A stretch of 46,330 nucleotides of DNA from Trichomonas tenax (GCA_023091735.1 JALKBU010000351.1:1-46330); one strand, 5' to 3'; numbered from the stretch's first letter, positions 8,226 through 19,194 are shown. The notes: generated by a model not told the origin, from the sequence alone. Numbers and translations: made by a program.

Positions 8226-11084
8226 TTAGACGACGATTGGTTTGAACTCTTCAGGCTGCAGGCAGCTGGCGAGATCTATTGGATGCATGAGTGTTCTCTT
8301 GACGTTAGAGAGGAATTCGTTACGCTTCTCGATGCTGCCGAATATGAACTCTGGGCTGACAATGAGCTTGTAATCGAAAACAAGAGATGCGATCTCTTTT
8401 CCAACATTGTCGATTCTGATGCATCTGAATTCCGGTTCTCTCCAAGCGAATGATTTGGCTGTAGAGTGGACGGCGATTCTGTAGAGTGTTGATGACAGTG
8501 GCTCGACAATGATGATGAGTTTTCTCTTCGGAAATTCTGGCGAAGCAGTGTTGATTGCTAATGACGACTCACTGTAAATGACAGCGATGTCTGTATTCTT
8601 GTTGCGCTCATCGAAGCAAACCAAGCAGACACCCATATCCATTACCACTGAAGGCTTCGTGCTGGCTTGGCCGACTTCGAATTGAGAGCCGAGAGTCTGG
8701 CGGAACTGAGTGTAGGACATAGAATCTTCGTTAACTGGCTTGTTGGATAAGTGGAGAAGCTCCACATTAATGATTGGGAAGCTATCGATTGCATCATATC
8801 CTTTGATGACAGTTTCCGCATCCTCGATCTTGGAAACAGAGTTATGCATTCCTGTTTGAATGAGGAAATCAATGAATTTATGTCTGAGCAAAACTTCTTG
8901 ACCAAGCGAATCTTTGCGCTGCTCTTCCCTGACTTTGACGTGTGGATATGAAACAGTGGAAGGAACTGAGTAAGAGTCGTCAAAGCTCTGCGCTTCCTTC
9001 ATACGCTGCTCGGCACCTTCAACAGAGCAAGCATCACATTCTATTGGCGTTAGCGTGTGCGATGGCGGAGGAGTGAGAACTGTTGGCTTAGAAAGTTCTG
9101 TAAGTTCGTTCTTCGCTGGACAGTCTTCGAGTTCAAAAGCGAACAAACCACGTGGCTCTCTGACGTGGATAATAAATGACGACTTTCTGGTTCTGTCACC
9201 AACAAGGGAAACAATTCTGTTGTCATTCAGGAAAACAGAGAAAATTGGTGTCAATTTCAGTCTTTCATCAATCTCTGGCTTATTAATGCGTGTGCACGTG
9301 AATCCATTGAGAAGAGCAGTGTCAAGTGGCTGAGCAGATAACATTGATACAACATAATTAATGAATCTCGAGGAATTAGTGTCTTGCGAGGACTGAGCAA
9401 ATGTTATGAAACTCTCAACGAATTCACTCTTAAGAGCACTGTCTCCAATTGCTGACATCTGTGCAATAAGAACGAGGAAAGACATAAGAAGAGAAGAGTT
9501 GTATTGCGATCTCATTGAAACAACAGGGAACGCAGTCTTGAGATAGTCCGAGCTCGGAATATTAATGAATGGAAGTGAAGCAGCTGTTTGAATATTCAAG
9601 TTTGTGATGACGTTTTCAGCAAACTGCGATGATGGGTATTTCGTTAAGAAAGATGATACTTGTTGAACGAAGAATGAAGGATTCTGCTTAATGACAACAT
9701 TAAATAAAATCAATAATGTCCTTGTTTCTTGTGATTCATCAATAATGCTCTGGAAAATTGGAGTGTCAATCTTTCTAACTTCAGCAATTTGCTGCATGAG
9801 AATTGTAAAGTTGTAATAATATGCCTCATCTGTATAGAACTTCGCTGCTGGCTGAAGGAACATATTGTAGAATGTGTCGATGATCTGGTCGTTCATGAAC
9901 CTTGACAAAACTTGATATCCGTTCATGACAACAATAAACTTCAGTTGATCTTGAATGGACTTCGAAACCATGTTCAAAACGTGTGGTTTCCACTTAGAAT
10001 TGGAAAGATCCCATGAACCACAGATATACATGAGAATTGAGGTGTGAATCTTCAACAAAACATTATCATATTTCAAGAAAGGCTCGAAAATAAATTTTCC
10101 GAACAAGGAAAAATAAAAATCAGCTGGGAAGAGTGGAACATATAAACTATTTGAGTTTTCGATGAAATGTTGACTGATTTTTACCATTTTCTCGAACAAT
10201 AGCGAGAATATTGTAAATAATGGAATTTCTTTTGATATAAGATCCGTATTGATTCCATTTGTATACTTAGCAATCCTAAATGTTGCGCAACTGACTAATT
10301 TTCTGTCACAATTCTGGTTTAATTCGAATTTATCATTGTATAAGTTTGTTAATATTGATTGATACTCTGATTGAATGGCAATACTCCAGTTATTCAAGAA
10401 TTGCTCGTTACATGTCCATTTCACAATATATTTATTGATTAATTCCCAGATTGATTTTTCCGTCAAATTCGATTTTTGTATTGCGAGGAACATCAGCTCG
10501 TAAAACTTCCCGAGCAGCTCTATTCTTATGGGGTCTGGAAGCGTTTGCGTGATGGATTCAGTTGTCAGAAAATCAGAACAGCCGATTAAAACGCGAATCA
10601 AAGTGTCCCATGTTGTGTCATTGAAGTATTTCGTATGCTCAATGCAATCTTTCAGTTGTTTCTGCAATTTAACAACAAGTTTATGTCTTGGACCAGGATA
10701 AAGGTTATCATGCTGAAAATCGACAACTAACGACAAATATCGAAACAGCTGTTGGGAATACATGTTTTGTGTCTCGTCATCTTTGAAAAAATTCGTAGAA
10801 ACAATCCAGCGATGGAAAATATCTAATGCAGCAGAGATAGCGTCCTGATACAGTGTTGAAAGTGAAAAGCAGTACGCAATAGCTTGCATCATCCAGTCTA
10901 TTTTGAATTCTGAGTCGAGTTTGGGGATTGATCCATCGGCAGAAAATGAAGAAACAATCGTAACAGCGATGGAAGAGGCAGCATCGTGTTCCAAAAGCGT
11001 CAGAACTTCATCTGCGCCGTTATCTTTGAGGATATCGGATTTAATGAGGTGCGAGAGAATCAATGTTGGGTCTCGCACCGTCAT
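8226..11084 (-). CDS. RalGAP-beta / tuberin-like GTPase-activating protein
   Basis: A 952-aa protein. The N-terminal region (about 1-130) resembles RalGAP-beta: a DPTLIL...LLEHDAASSIAV segment, then KIDWMMQAIAYCFSL and an ALDIFHRWI helix. A long alpha-helical region (about 130-680) follows. The last 200 residues look like a Rap/Ral-GAP fold (RHKFIDFLIQTG, then VVMDMGVCLVCFDERN...DIAVIY, then SLVFDYKLIVSPEF). In other eukaryotes RalGAP alpha/beta dimers switch off Ral-type GTPases and the related TSC2 acts on Rheb; the beta subunit is thought to be non-catalytic. I could not identify a catalytic Asn thumb here. Which GTPase it controls in this organism is unknown. Motif copies lie 36-130 bp upstream of the ATG. 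Confidence 0.7.
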   Translation of the reverse strand: MTVRDPTLILSHLIKSDILKDNGADEVLTLLEHDAASSIAVTIVSSFSADGSIPKLDSEFKIDWMMQAIAYCFSLSTLYQDAISAALDIFHRWIVSTNFFKDDETQNMYSQQLFRYLSLVVDFQHDNLYPGPRHKLVVKLQKQLKDCIEHTKYFNDTTWDTLIRVLIGCSDFLTTESITQTLPDPIRIELLGKFYELMFLAIQKSNLTEKSIWELINKYIVKWTCNEQFLNNWSIAIQSEYQSILTNLYNDKFELNQNCDRKLVSCATFRIAKYTNGINTDLISKEIPLFTIFSLLFEKMVKISQHFIENSNSLYVPLFPADFYFSLFGKFIFEPFLKYDNVLLKIHTSILMYICGSWDLSNSKWKPHVLNMVSKSIQDQLKFIVVMNGYQVLSRFMNDQIIDTFYNMFLQPAAKFYTDEAYYYNFTILMQQIAEVRKIDTPIFQSIIDESQETRTLLILFNVVIKQNPSFFVQQVSSFLTKYPSSQFAENVITNLNIQTAASLPFINIPSSDYLKTAFPVVSMRSQYNSSLLMSFLVLIAQMSAIGDSALKSEFVESFITFAQSSQDTNSSRFINYVVSMLSAQPLDTALLNGFTCTRINKPEIDERLKLTPIFSVFLNDNRIVSLVGDRTRKSSFIIHVREPRGLFAFELEDCPAKNELTELSKPTVLTPPPSHTLTPIECDACSVEGAEQRMKEAQSFDDSYSVPSTVSYPHVKVREEQRKDSLGQEVLLRHKFIDFLIQTGMHNSVSKIEDAETVIKGYDAIDSFPIINVELLHLSNKPVNEDSMSYTQFRQTLGSQFEVGQASTKPSVVMDMGVCLVCFDERNKNTDIAVIYSESSLAINTASPEFPKRKLIIIVEPLSSTLYRIAVHSTAKSFAWREPEFRCIRIDNVGKEIASLVFDYKLIVSPEFIFGSIEKRNEFLSNVKRTLMHPIDLASCLQPEEFKPIVV

Positions 11085-11119
11085 TCTTTTTATTCCACTT
11101 TTCTGCTACGTAAACATTA

Positions 11120-11214
11120 TTTACACGTCATATATTATTTCTTTTTGATTTGTAACAAATTTTACATGGCATTCATTTTAAATTCATATTTTGTTGTAAA
11201 TATTTTACGTGTCA
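11120..11214 (-). promoter_or_regulatory. TGACRYGTAAA cluster upstream of RalGAP-like gene
   Basis: On the minus strand (gene sense), exact copies lie at 11120-11130 and 11204-11214, with a one-mismatch copy at 11161-11171; the steps are 41 and 43 bp. The nearest is 36 bp from the ATG. The element is inferred from recurrence. Confidence 0.5.
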
Positions 11215-11900
11215 TTGGAATTGTTTAAAATGTATTTTCTCTGGTTATATGCATATTACATCAAATTCAATTATAATTGACCACAACTACATTATGAATG
11301 CTATATATTGAATATATTAAAATCGAAGAAATATCATTAATTCACCATTTTTGAGAAACATCTTTGACATGTAAACAATTGTTTAGTTTCATTAAATAAT
11401 AATATTTAACTAACGATTACAGCATATATTAAATATAGAGGTATAGCGATATATAAAGATGATATTGTTTTAGTTATAAATGAGGTCTTTATAACTAAAT
11501 ATTTGCAATTGACATAGAATTTTGCCATGTAAAATTTATCTCAAAACTATCTGACTATGGATTGGACTCAATGAATAGAATACAGTGACCGAATGTAACG
11601 CAAACATTTGGTTTCGCATTATTTGATTCTTGATTTTGTAATTTTGAAGATACGTTTTGTTGAGAACTATGTACATAATATGATCATATACAACCACAGT
11701 TGGACGGAAGTAAAGGTTGTCTATGTGTGACGACTGATAATAAAAAACATATTTTGATCCCATTTTTTTTTTGTTCATAAAGAAAACAAAAGAACATGAT
11801 TGTTGCCCTGCAATAGTGGCTGTCATGATAGTGTTGAATACAAAGGCGAAAAAAGGGACAATCATTTATTTTCATGTGAAAAAAAGTGATAAAAAACATT
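11215..11900. other. Gene-free spacer with two motif copies
   Basis: An exact TGACATGTAAA lies at 11365-11375 and a one-mismatch TGCCATGTAAA at 11523-11533. A minus-strand frame of 109 codons (11536-11865) is present but has A+T-driven composition, no family match and no clear promoter, so I do not call it. Confidence 0.4.
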
Positions 11901-12485
11901 TCAAACAGTCTTCATCAGTAAACCATTAACAAACTTGATAGCGACATCAATATTCTCGTTGACCGGGTTCACCGCACGAATGCGAAGTGTCGGTTTTGTG
12001 CGATCGCGTGGCTCACGGAATTCTGGGTAATCCATCGCGAATTTCCAAGCGACCTCAGTGAAGTACGCAGCTTCCCAGTGTGTCTCAGACGCATATGGGT
12101 GAATCATGTAATCGGCTGGAACAGCTTGACCCGAGAATCTGTGAATTCTCCTGGCCAAAGCGATCTGAAAGTCCTCAGGTTTGTATTCGAGAATGATCAT
12201 AGCGTCCAGTGATTTTGCAACTTTTTTCGAATAAAACAATAAGTAGGAATCAATAAAAACCATATTGGCTGTTTGCTTTTCACAGTAGTCCTCGAACTGG
12301 TCCCAATGTATACAATTAGGAGTCTCCCAGTCAATTATTGTCTTGCCTTTGAATGTCATCATCGGGAAATTTTCGGTGTAGTAGAAATCGTCGACACAGC
12401 AGTGTGCACCTTTGAACACCTGAACAAGTGCCTTTGAGAGAGTGCTCTTTCCACTCGTCGTTATTCCGGCAATCCCGATCTTCAT
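11901..12485 (-). CDS. Nicotinamide riboside kinase-like P-loop kinase
   Basis: A 194-aa protein of the NRK/uridine-kinase fold; human NMRK1 has 199 aa. It has a Walker A GITTSGKST (7-15), a DDFYY segment (32-36) that in NRKs holds the catalytic/Mg-binding Asp, and a DWETP segment (52-56) like the substrate-binding 'NWDxP' of NRKs. FIDSYLLFY (about 75-85) matches the IEGFLLF strand, and an Arg-rich lid (LARRIHR) is present. NRKs phosphorylate nicotinamide riboside to NMN, a salvage route to NAD useful in an organism that scavenges precursors. A broader nucleoside kinase role cannot be excluded. The start ATG and N-terminal P-loop agree with family length. Confidence 0.75.
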   Translation of the reverse strand: MKIGIAGITTSGKSTLSKALVQVFKGAHCCVDDFYYTENFPMMTFKGKTIIDWETPNCIHWDQFEDYCEKQTANMVFIDSYLLFYSKKVAKSLDAMIILEYKPEDFQIALARRIHRFSGQAVPADYMIHPYASETHWEAAYFTEVAWKFAMDYPEFREPRDRTKPTLRIRAVNPVNENIDVAIKFVNGLLMKTV

Positions 12486-13543
12486 TTAGGAATAAAAGTG
12501 GCAACTCAAATTTTGCGGTTAATGTAATACCCGATATACAAATATATGTGTTTTTTTGAGGGTATTTTTTTGAATGGTATCCAATCTTTTCAAATTTGAA
12601 CATAAACATCACAAAAATTTAAATTTGACAGACACATTATCAGCATTCTTTATTTTGGCGCTAGTTTTACGATTTTTAATTTCAAAACTGTGAAGATTTG
12701 AATAAGAGTTTAATCTGACAAATAAATTCCCCGTTTTGACACAAAAGTGACTTTCATATGATTATTTTCTAACCAGCGCATGTACTATATTTATCTTTTC
12801 AAACAGTACTTTTTCACTTAGAAATAATCGTTTCCTTTCATCATTACGTCGATTATCTTCCATATGCAAAAATTTGTTGTTTAGTCATACAAACATATCC
12901 TTAATATGTGCTCAAAATATAAAGCATTTTTATTGTAATTTGTTTTAATTTCTAATTTCATCTTCTTAAACATAATAACAAGAGTTATCATTGTTAGGAT
13001 ATAATTCCATACTAATTAATCTATTATATTTTACGTTTTCATCTAATGAATAAGAATAGATACTGAGTTATTGTTAAAGAAAATAAATGGGATAATATCT
13101 GACATCCGTCAGATAATGTAATGAAAAAAAATTGTAAATTGGCATTTTTTAAAATTGAACCATGATATGATATATCTACGACATGTAGATCCAAAAATCT
13201 CAAAATCAGCTAATTATGTTCTAAAATTAATTGAACAAATGGAATTCTGTGAATTGACACGAATGGCTTTAACCCAGTATAAAGATCAACGAGATATATC
13301 GATTGCCCAACTCACACATGATAAATCCGAAAATCGACACAATAATGGTGGTAAATCTTTATCAGTATGAATGTAATCTTTCAAATATCTCAATCATGTT
13401 TTGCGTGTCAATGAGTGACCTTGTAATGTGTCAGATTATCATATTTTGAAAAAGGTAACATTCGATGTAAAGTGAAAAATGTCAAAAATTAATAAAGGGA
13501 AAATATCTATTTTAATTTGATGTGAAATTAAAAAGGAGATTTC

Positions 13544-13621
13544 GTGCTATTTTGCTGCTATATGCAACTACACCACACCATGTAGCTGCACGCAGCAGCG
13601 AAAATAGACGAAAAGCACGTA
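13544..13621 (-). repeat. Foldback repeat, copy 1
   Basis: About 78 bp with inverted ends (CGTGCT near 13544, AGCACG near 13615) and inner GCTGC/GCAGC arms. Its reverse complement aligns along its length with 15391-15477, sharing CGTGCTTTTCGTC-like and TGGTGTAGTTGCA blocks. One arm has lost about 8 bp. It is much richer in G+C than its surroundings. This looks like a small MITE or foldback element. Confidence 0.6.
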
Positions 13622-14720
13622 TGAAAAAAAAGTATTGTATTGAAATCATTATCGACGCAACCCGATGTTTTTACTTTTTTAGCTGGTGAAACCTTAGGAC
13701 CACACAGATTCAAGACAATCACCATCTAAAAGAGGCAAAAAAGGCTTCATCCTCGATTATTCCAGCGTGCCATTCGTCCATTTTTGTTTATGAGAACAAC
13801 CTTATAATAGTGTCAGAACCGGTTTCGACATTTGTCATTCCGACACTTTACATTTGGCATTTTAACACGTAATTGAATATAGCAAGGCTGGTTTTAGTAA
13901 ATATATCATATGTGGCATATAAATTTAGAGATTATTGTGAAATTTTCACATTTTAGGCTAAAATATAAAATCTCATATCGAATATGTTATGGAAGTAAAG
14001 CATTTGAGCTCGTATATATAACTTACATCCAAATTTCTTGCATATTCTATATATAATTATACAAATATTTGATTATTTATATATGATATCTGAGATTTGG
14101 ACAAAAAACATGGTATTCGTCCAAAACAAAACAATATTAACATACTATGCATTGTGTTGTTGATATGCACATAAAGATTTTATTGAAATTTCGCTTTTTA
14201 AAAACATTCAATAGATTCATACATAAAAATAAATGTTTTTCATATCATGGCATTACTACCGATGAGCATGAACAATATCTGCTATTCTATCAAAGACTTA
14301 CATGTTAGAAGTGAAAAACTATGTAAATGCAGTTGCATCTTACGTCAATATCGTAAACAACAAAAATTGCACATAATATTTCAATATATATGAGGCATAG
14401 ATGAGTATTATATAGGTTTAGTTGGAAAATCAACTAATTTTTGAAAACATTGAATAATTTCTAAAATTTTTTATTTATGAACTATAAACCATGTTATAAG
14501 ATAATACATAGGTAATAAATATAAATATTGTTATTTTTATTCATTATATAATATTTTATAGCATTTTCGTTAATCACTCAGCATAATTTTGACGTGTGCG
14601 TAATTTAAACTCCATTTCTTCGCCATTTATGACCCAAATGGGCTTCATGACAGGTTCATGATAACAGCAAAAATGAATGAAAAGCACACTTTTTAAATTT
14701 CGAATTATATAGAGGAGAAG

Positions 14721-14754
14721 ACAAACTATACCGAAAATTTTTGGTATAGTTTGT
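14721..14754. repeat. Perfect 12-bp inverted repeat
   Basis: ACAAACTATACC (14721-14732) and GGTATAGTTTGT (14743-14754) are perfect inverted arms around a 10-base loop. It could form a hairpin in DNA or RNA. No gene nearby explains it. Confidence 0.7.
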
Positions 14755-15390
14755 ATTTTTGGCCTTATCTTGGCCAATAATCAACATCTGGCCTTATGGT
14801 AATACAAGCAGATGGGTAATATGTTTATCCATGATCTTTGAGAGTTTAAAGCGATTCTAAAATTTCATCCCCCATCTTGAAATATTATTAAGCAAAAAAT
14901 ATTTAAATCAGGAAATATAATTGTTATGCAATGATAGTGAAAGCAACAGTGTATATAACTGTGAATTGTGTATTGTAATATTCCCGAATTTCCCTCTCAA
15001 CAGATTTTAGATCTCAGTGTTAAAATGTGGTTTTAACATTAACACATTGAATCCAGAATATATGAAGTATGTGCTATATTAATTCAAATCAATAATACCA
15101 TATAATCCTTCAAGATAATGAAATCAAAATTGCCTATAACAGAAAATGTGTGATATGAACTAATAAGTAGTGAGTATAGAATAAATTGATATTAGTAAGA
15201 TGTATGATCTAGTTGTTTATCATTGTTATCGCTGCATTGTCGAGATACACTCTAAATTAATATCTCAAAAGTGACTGAATACCGATGTGTTATTTGGAGT
15301 GCATCACATCAAGAAGATCATAAGCAGCATATCAGTTATTATACTCATATACTCATATACTATAGTACTGGTACATAGCTTTCTTCTTAA

Positions 15391-15477
15391 AAGTGCTTTT
15401 CGTCCAGCTTTGCTGCTGCGCGCAGTCACGGAGTATGGTGTAGTTGCACACAGCAAAAAAATAGACGAATAGCATGC
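15391..15477 (+). repeat. Foldback repeat, copy 2
   Basis: About 87 bp, homologous to the reverse complement of 13544-13621. The arms TGCTTTTCGTC (15394-15404) and GACGAATAGCATGC (near 15464-15477) are inverted partners. It is the more complete copy and lies 1.8 kb from copy 1 in the opposite orientation. Confidence 0.6.
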
Positions 15478-16297
15478 TTTTTAATACTCACCTCTAATTT
15501 CTAATATGACGCATATGCTTTTATTTGGCAAATACTATTTTACATGACAAAATGAATTGATTTTAATCATTTTTTGACTATTTTTCAATATCAAAAATCT
15601 GATAAGCTGACACTTTACAGAGTGACTCATAGACATGCAAAACAATCACATTTTTAAAATATTCAATCCTTTGCCTACAATTTACTTGAAAATTACAAAA
15701 TTCAATATTTTTTTAATCAATTCTAAGCTAAACATGATACATAAGACTAAAAAAAATCGATTACATACATCAATGCATTGACAACCACATTGTTTCCAAT
15801 TGTTGAAGATTTGAATTTTGTTAGAAAATAATAAAATAACATCAGATCGTTAAATGTACATTACAAATATATAAAACAAAAAGGGTAAACTATCACAATG
15901 TATAGAACTCATTTGTTTACCAAAAATATAATCATTCAATTATATTCTTTGAACCAATATTTCATATATAGTAGATTGTAATGCCATGGAAATAATGTAG
16001 AAGATTATATATATTAAATATCTTCTTTTTAATTCAATTTTGTTCAAATGTTTCAAAAGTATTGTACCATGCACTACATTTGCAAGTTATGTTCCCGACA
16101 AAAATTTGATAGAATTTGGATTGTTGATTCGGCTGCTTATGAAAAAGAATTATTGAATATTGATAGAATATAGATAAAACTCAGTCAAAACTAACCAATA
16201 GGTATCGTACATTGATATATAAATGAATTCAAGTTCAGAATTCATCAAACAAGTCTCAATACTCAGCAAAAATCAAAATTGTCCTAAAACAAATCTG

Positions 16298-16302
16298 TCA
16301 CA
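16298..16302 (+). promoter_or_regulatory. Initiator for the RPB8 gene
   Basis: TCACA fits the TCAYW initiator with +1 at 16300, 11 nt before the ATG. This is the same distance as in the MLF gene. Confidence 0.5.
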
Positions 16303-16310
16303 TTTGGTCA

Positions 16311-16772
16311 ATGACAGTCCTTTTCAACAAAACATTCAAGTGCACACAAGTCGACCCAGAAGGAAAGCAGTTCGATGATGTTTCCAGGATCTACGCTAGG
16401 ACTGATGAAGGAGATTTTGATCTTATCCTTGATTATAATTGTTTTATTTATGAGATCAAGGTTGATCAGGTTTTCCAACTCAACATCGTGCTCCAGCTTT
16501 ACAGTGAAGAATCAACACGCAGCGAAGAGCACTGGCATCCAAAACTCGTTGAAAACTCAACAATCGCAGCAGCTTACGAATATATTATGCACGGAAAGGT
16601 TTACAACTACGAATTAAAAGCAGAAGAACACCATCGTGCCGTTGTTTATATCTCATTTGGCGGCCTTTTGATGTCTTTAACTGGCGATGAAAACACAATT
16701 TCTGAAATTCAGCGTGGAAAGGAAGTTTACATCCTTATTTCCAAGAAGGGTGATGCCAACAAGTTCGACTAA
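16311..16772 (+). CDS. RPB8: RNA polymerase subunit RPB8 (RPABC3)
   Basis: A 153-aa protein against about 150 aa for RPB8 in other eukaryotes. Signature segments: VDPEGKQFDDVSRIYA (14-29), DLILDYNCFIYEI (36-48), YEYIMHGKVYNYE (88-100), the VYISFGGLLMSLTGD strand (111-125) and a final VYILISKK. RPB8 is a small OB-fold subunit shared by RNA polymerases I, II and III. It is eukaryote-specific, which fixes the domain of life of this window. The stop overlaps TAAA. The gene sits alone inside a gene-poor region. Confidence 0.97.
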   Translation: MTVLFNKTFKCTQVDPEGKQFDDVSRIYARTDEGDFDLILDYNCFIYEIKVDQVFQLNIVLQLYSEESTRSEEHWHPKLVENSTIAAAYEYIMHGKVYNYELKAEEHHRAVVYISFGGLLMSLTGDENTISEIQRGKEVYILISKKGDANKFD

Positions 16773-17012
16773 AGTCGATAACAATTTTTCATCTATTCAA
16801 ATCAATGGCCATAGAGTCTTAAAACCATATAATTATGAGTAAATAAATAATTTGTTCCAATAAATTGATCCACCCGATTTTTATTTTTTATCCCAAAATT
16901 TATAGTACTTTCAAATTCACCACATTTATTATCACCCAGTTACAGAACCTATATTTTTATATAAGCGCTAATTTATCTCAGATTTTGAATTTTTTTACAA
17001 GACAAAAGATTA

Positions 17013-17023
17013 TTTACATGTCA
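17013..17023 (-). promoter_or_regulatory. TGACRYGTAAA motif (minus strand)
   Basis: Exact TTTACATGTCA on +, with a weaker relative (TTTACAAGACA) 19 bp upstream at 16994-17004. No gene start is close by. Confidence 0.3.
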
Positions 17024-18211
17024 AAAATATTCGAGTCTATCAAAAATATTGAAATCAGACATTCAAAAAATGATGATTCTTTTTTGAGTGGCTAAATTTG
17101 AAAAGTTTATTCAATTGAGAAGAATAACACACAGAGCTTATGTGTGAACACTTGGAATACTTTTTTCAAAAAAACATATTTGTGATTAGATTTACCTATT
17201 TATCATCGACAACAACATATTTTACGTTATAAAAATGCTATACAATGGGAATATAATATATTATAATGAGTAAATCATATCATGGCAAATCAATGTTTTT
17301 GATGCAAGATATATCTAATATTTTAATGAAATAACGACTTTGTTAGCTAATTCTTTAATATATCATGCACAACAGGATTTTGCACATTGGGGTTCAATAA
17401 CTTCGCAATAAGTTAATCCAGTGAGTTAAAAAACGAGTTTCGCCGACTTTGTGTATAAAAATTTAATTGCCCTTGAAAATATTGATAATCAATATCAATT
17501 AATCAAGAATCTTTTTGATATAACCGAAATTGTTAATGATTCATTAATATTTCGTTGAGTGGAGGTATGTAAACAAATTCGAAAAGATAAAATGACATTG
17601 AGAGTAATGATAAAAAATGGACAAATATCAGAATTAGATAATGATTTAGTAAATAGCTTTTGAATCATCTGAAATTCAGAAATATTGATTTAAAACAACA
17701 ATATAATGCATACATAAAATGCAATATAAATAACACATTTCGCAATTGCTCTCTCAATATATTCTATGAATCAGATTATTGTATAGTTTACACAAAAATA
17801 CAAACATATTTATAATGAGATAATAAGAATATTGATATTACAGCAGTTTGCCTTTCAAAATTTGAAAAGGCCCAGAAATGTAATATGCGTTATTTGGAAT
17901 ACAGATTATATATGCAAAAATATATTTTCAAACTTAAAAACAGTCACTTTTTTTGCACTTTTTCCTTCTTTTGCATTTTCATGCACTTATGATTGATATA
18001 TTCGAAGCTTGACGATGCCATATATTATCACACACGCTGCCAAATATACATCTACAATAACTAACCATAATATCCACATTTTATTTTAATTATATTTATC
18101 TCGCTTAATGTGTCCTTTTTATAAGATTATTAGCATTTATCACATGATTAGAATATGAATATACAATAAAAAATATTTTTCTAACTTTAATCATGATAGA
18201 TGTCAAAAAAA

Positions 18212-18243
18212 TTTACACGTCATTTAATCTATTTTACACGTCA
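18212..18243 (-). promoter_or_regulatory. Paired TGACRYGTAAA motifs, 21 bp apart
   Basis: Two exact TTTACACGTCA copies (18212-18222 and 18233-18243), two helical turns apart. There is no supported gene to either side, so the pair may mark an unrecognised transcript or be a remnant. Confidence 0.4.
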
Positions 18244-18348
18244 TATTATCAAAAATATTAAATTCTCTATATTTTAACATAATAATGACTGTAATGCCCT
18301 TTGATAAGTTGTAGCATTTTGATGGATGTTCAGTTCAGTGCTGGTAAC

Positions 18349-18547
18349 GTCGTAAAATAGTGATATGAATTTTTATATTAGTAATGTAATCATAATAATC
18401 AAATGGGAGGAAGCTGTATATGAATCAATCAATGTCACATCATGAGAATGTCGTAAAATTGTGATATGAATTTTTCTGAATTTTTATATTAGTAATGTGA
18501 TCATAATAATCAAATGGAAGGAATCTGTACATGAATAAATCAATGTC
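18349..18547 (+). repeat. Two-copy direct tandem repeat, about 101-bp period
   Basis: 18349-18436 and 18450-18547 are close direct repeats, both starting GTCGTAAAAT and ending CAATGTC. The second has an extra block of about 10 bp (a CTGAATTTTT duplication). Few substitutions separate them, so the duplication looks recent. Confidence 0.8.
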
Positions 18548-19020
18548 CTATTCTTTAATCTTCATAATATCTGTAATGAACTTTTCTATTTTCGTCAATT
18601 TTATATAAATTCCCTGATTTTTATCGCCCCTACGTTTTAATGATCTACTTGAATCATTGCTTTAAGATTTGAAATGATTTTTTGAAATATCGATATTTTC
18701 GTTTCTATTTATGACATGAAATGCATTTCATCCCATACAACCACTATTGCATGGGTGAGTTCTAGAAGTTGGCCATATACAATTCACTCAGAGCATGCTT
18801 TCCACTAAAATGAGGTCATTAAAGTACGGAAATTTACATTTTACGAGAAAAGGTCCGAACGATATGAAAAAAGGCCCGTTGACTCAAACCACTGAGAAGT
18901 TTACATTTCTTGAAAGAACGATTTTCCCTTTGTACACAGTGTTAAAATCATATCAAGTATCGAAATATCACACAATCAAGGAATCTTTTCAACTTTTTTC
19001 ATGACAATTTAGTGGAATGA

Positions 19021-19087
19021 TAAAGTTCAACACGAAATCTGGCACGTAATGTAGTTATGGTAATATTCAGGCTGAAAGTACGTGCCA
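19021..19087. repeat. Extra Tc1-type terminus and inverted pair
   Basis: TAAAGTTCAACACGAAATC (19021-19039) matches the left TIR of the element at 19193. It is followed by inverted arms TGGCACGTA (19040-19048) and TACGTGCCA (19079-19087). No matching right end was found, so it may be a solo end or a short related element. Confidence 0.5.
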
Positions 19088-19194
19088 CACAGCACGAAGA
19101 CTAAAAAATCAAACACGAGAGTTTTTTTTAAAGCGACAAAATCAATTTACATGTTAGATTTTATTTCACTTCACTTCCCTAATTTCGGTTCATA

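Larger units (their letters stand above)
12486..16290. other. Gene-poor 3.8-kb region
   Basis: No ORF here has a family match or believable codon use; small frames at 13155, 14574 and 15287 look accidental. The region holds two related foldback repeats (13544 and 15391) and a perfect 12-bp hairpin (14721). A short Lys/Ser-rich coding-like stretch near 13690-13790 may be a remnant but is too short to call. Confidence 0.5.
16773..19020. other. Gene-poor region downstream of RPB8
   Basis: No supported gene. Short frames at 16865 and 18795 lack family matches. The region has exact motif copies at 17013, 18212 and 18233 and a two-copy tandem repeat at 18349-18547. A perfect 16-bp palindrome, ATGAAATGCATTTCAT, lies at 18716-18731. 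Confidence 0.5.

Noticed and set aside
11536..11865. Minus-strand frame of 109 codons as a gene
   Set aside because: Composition follows the A+T-rich background, no family match, no initiator nearby, and it is cut short relative to any believable domain.
13155..13370. 71-codon frame in the gene-poor region
   Set aside because: Begins with a non-ATG codon in this frame, has no family match and no promoter signal.
13681..13800. Possible coding remnant near the first foldback repeat
   Set aside because: A Lys/Ser-rich run is readable in one frame, but it has stops on both sides and is too short to place in a family.
15287..15472. 61-codon frame ending in the foldback repeat
   Set aside because: Its last third is the repeat itself; the rest is simple sequence.
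18795..19004. 69-codon frame upstream of the Tc1 element
   Set aside because: Starts with ATG but has no family match, and ends in A+T-rich sequence next to the transposon nest; no supporting signal.
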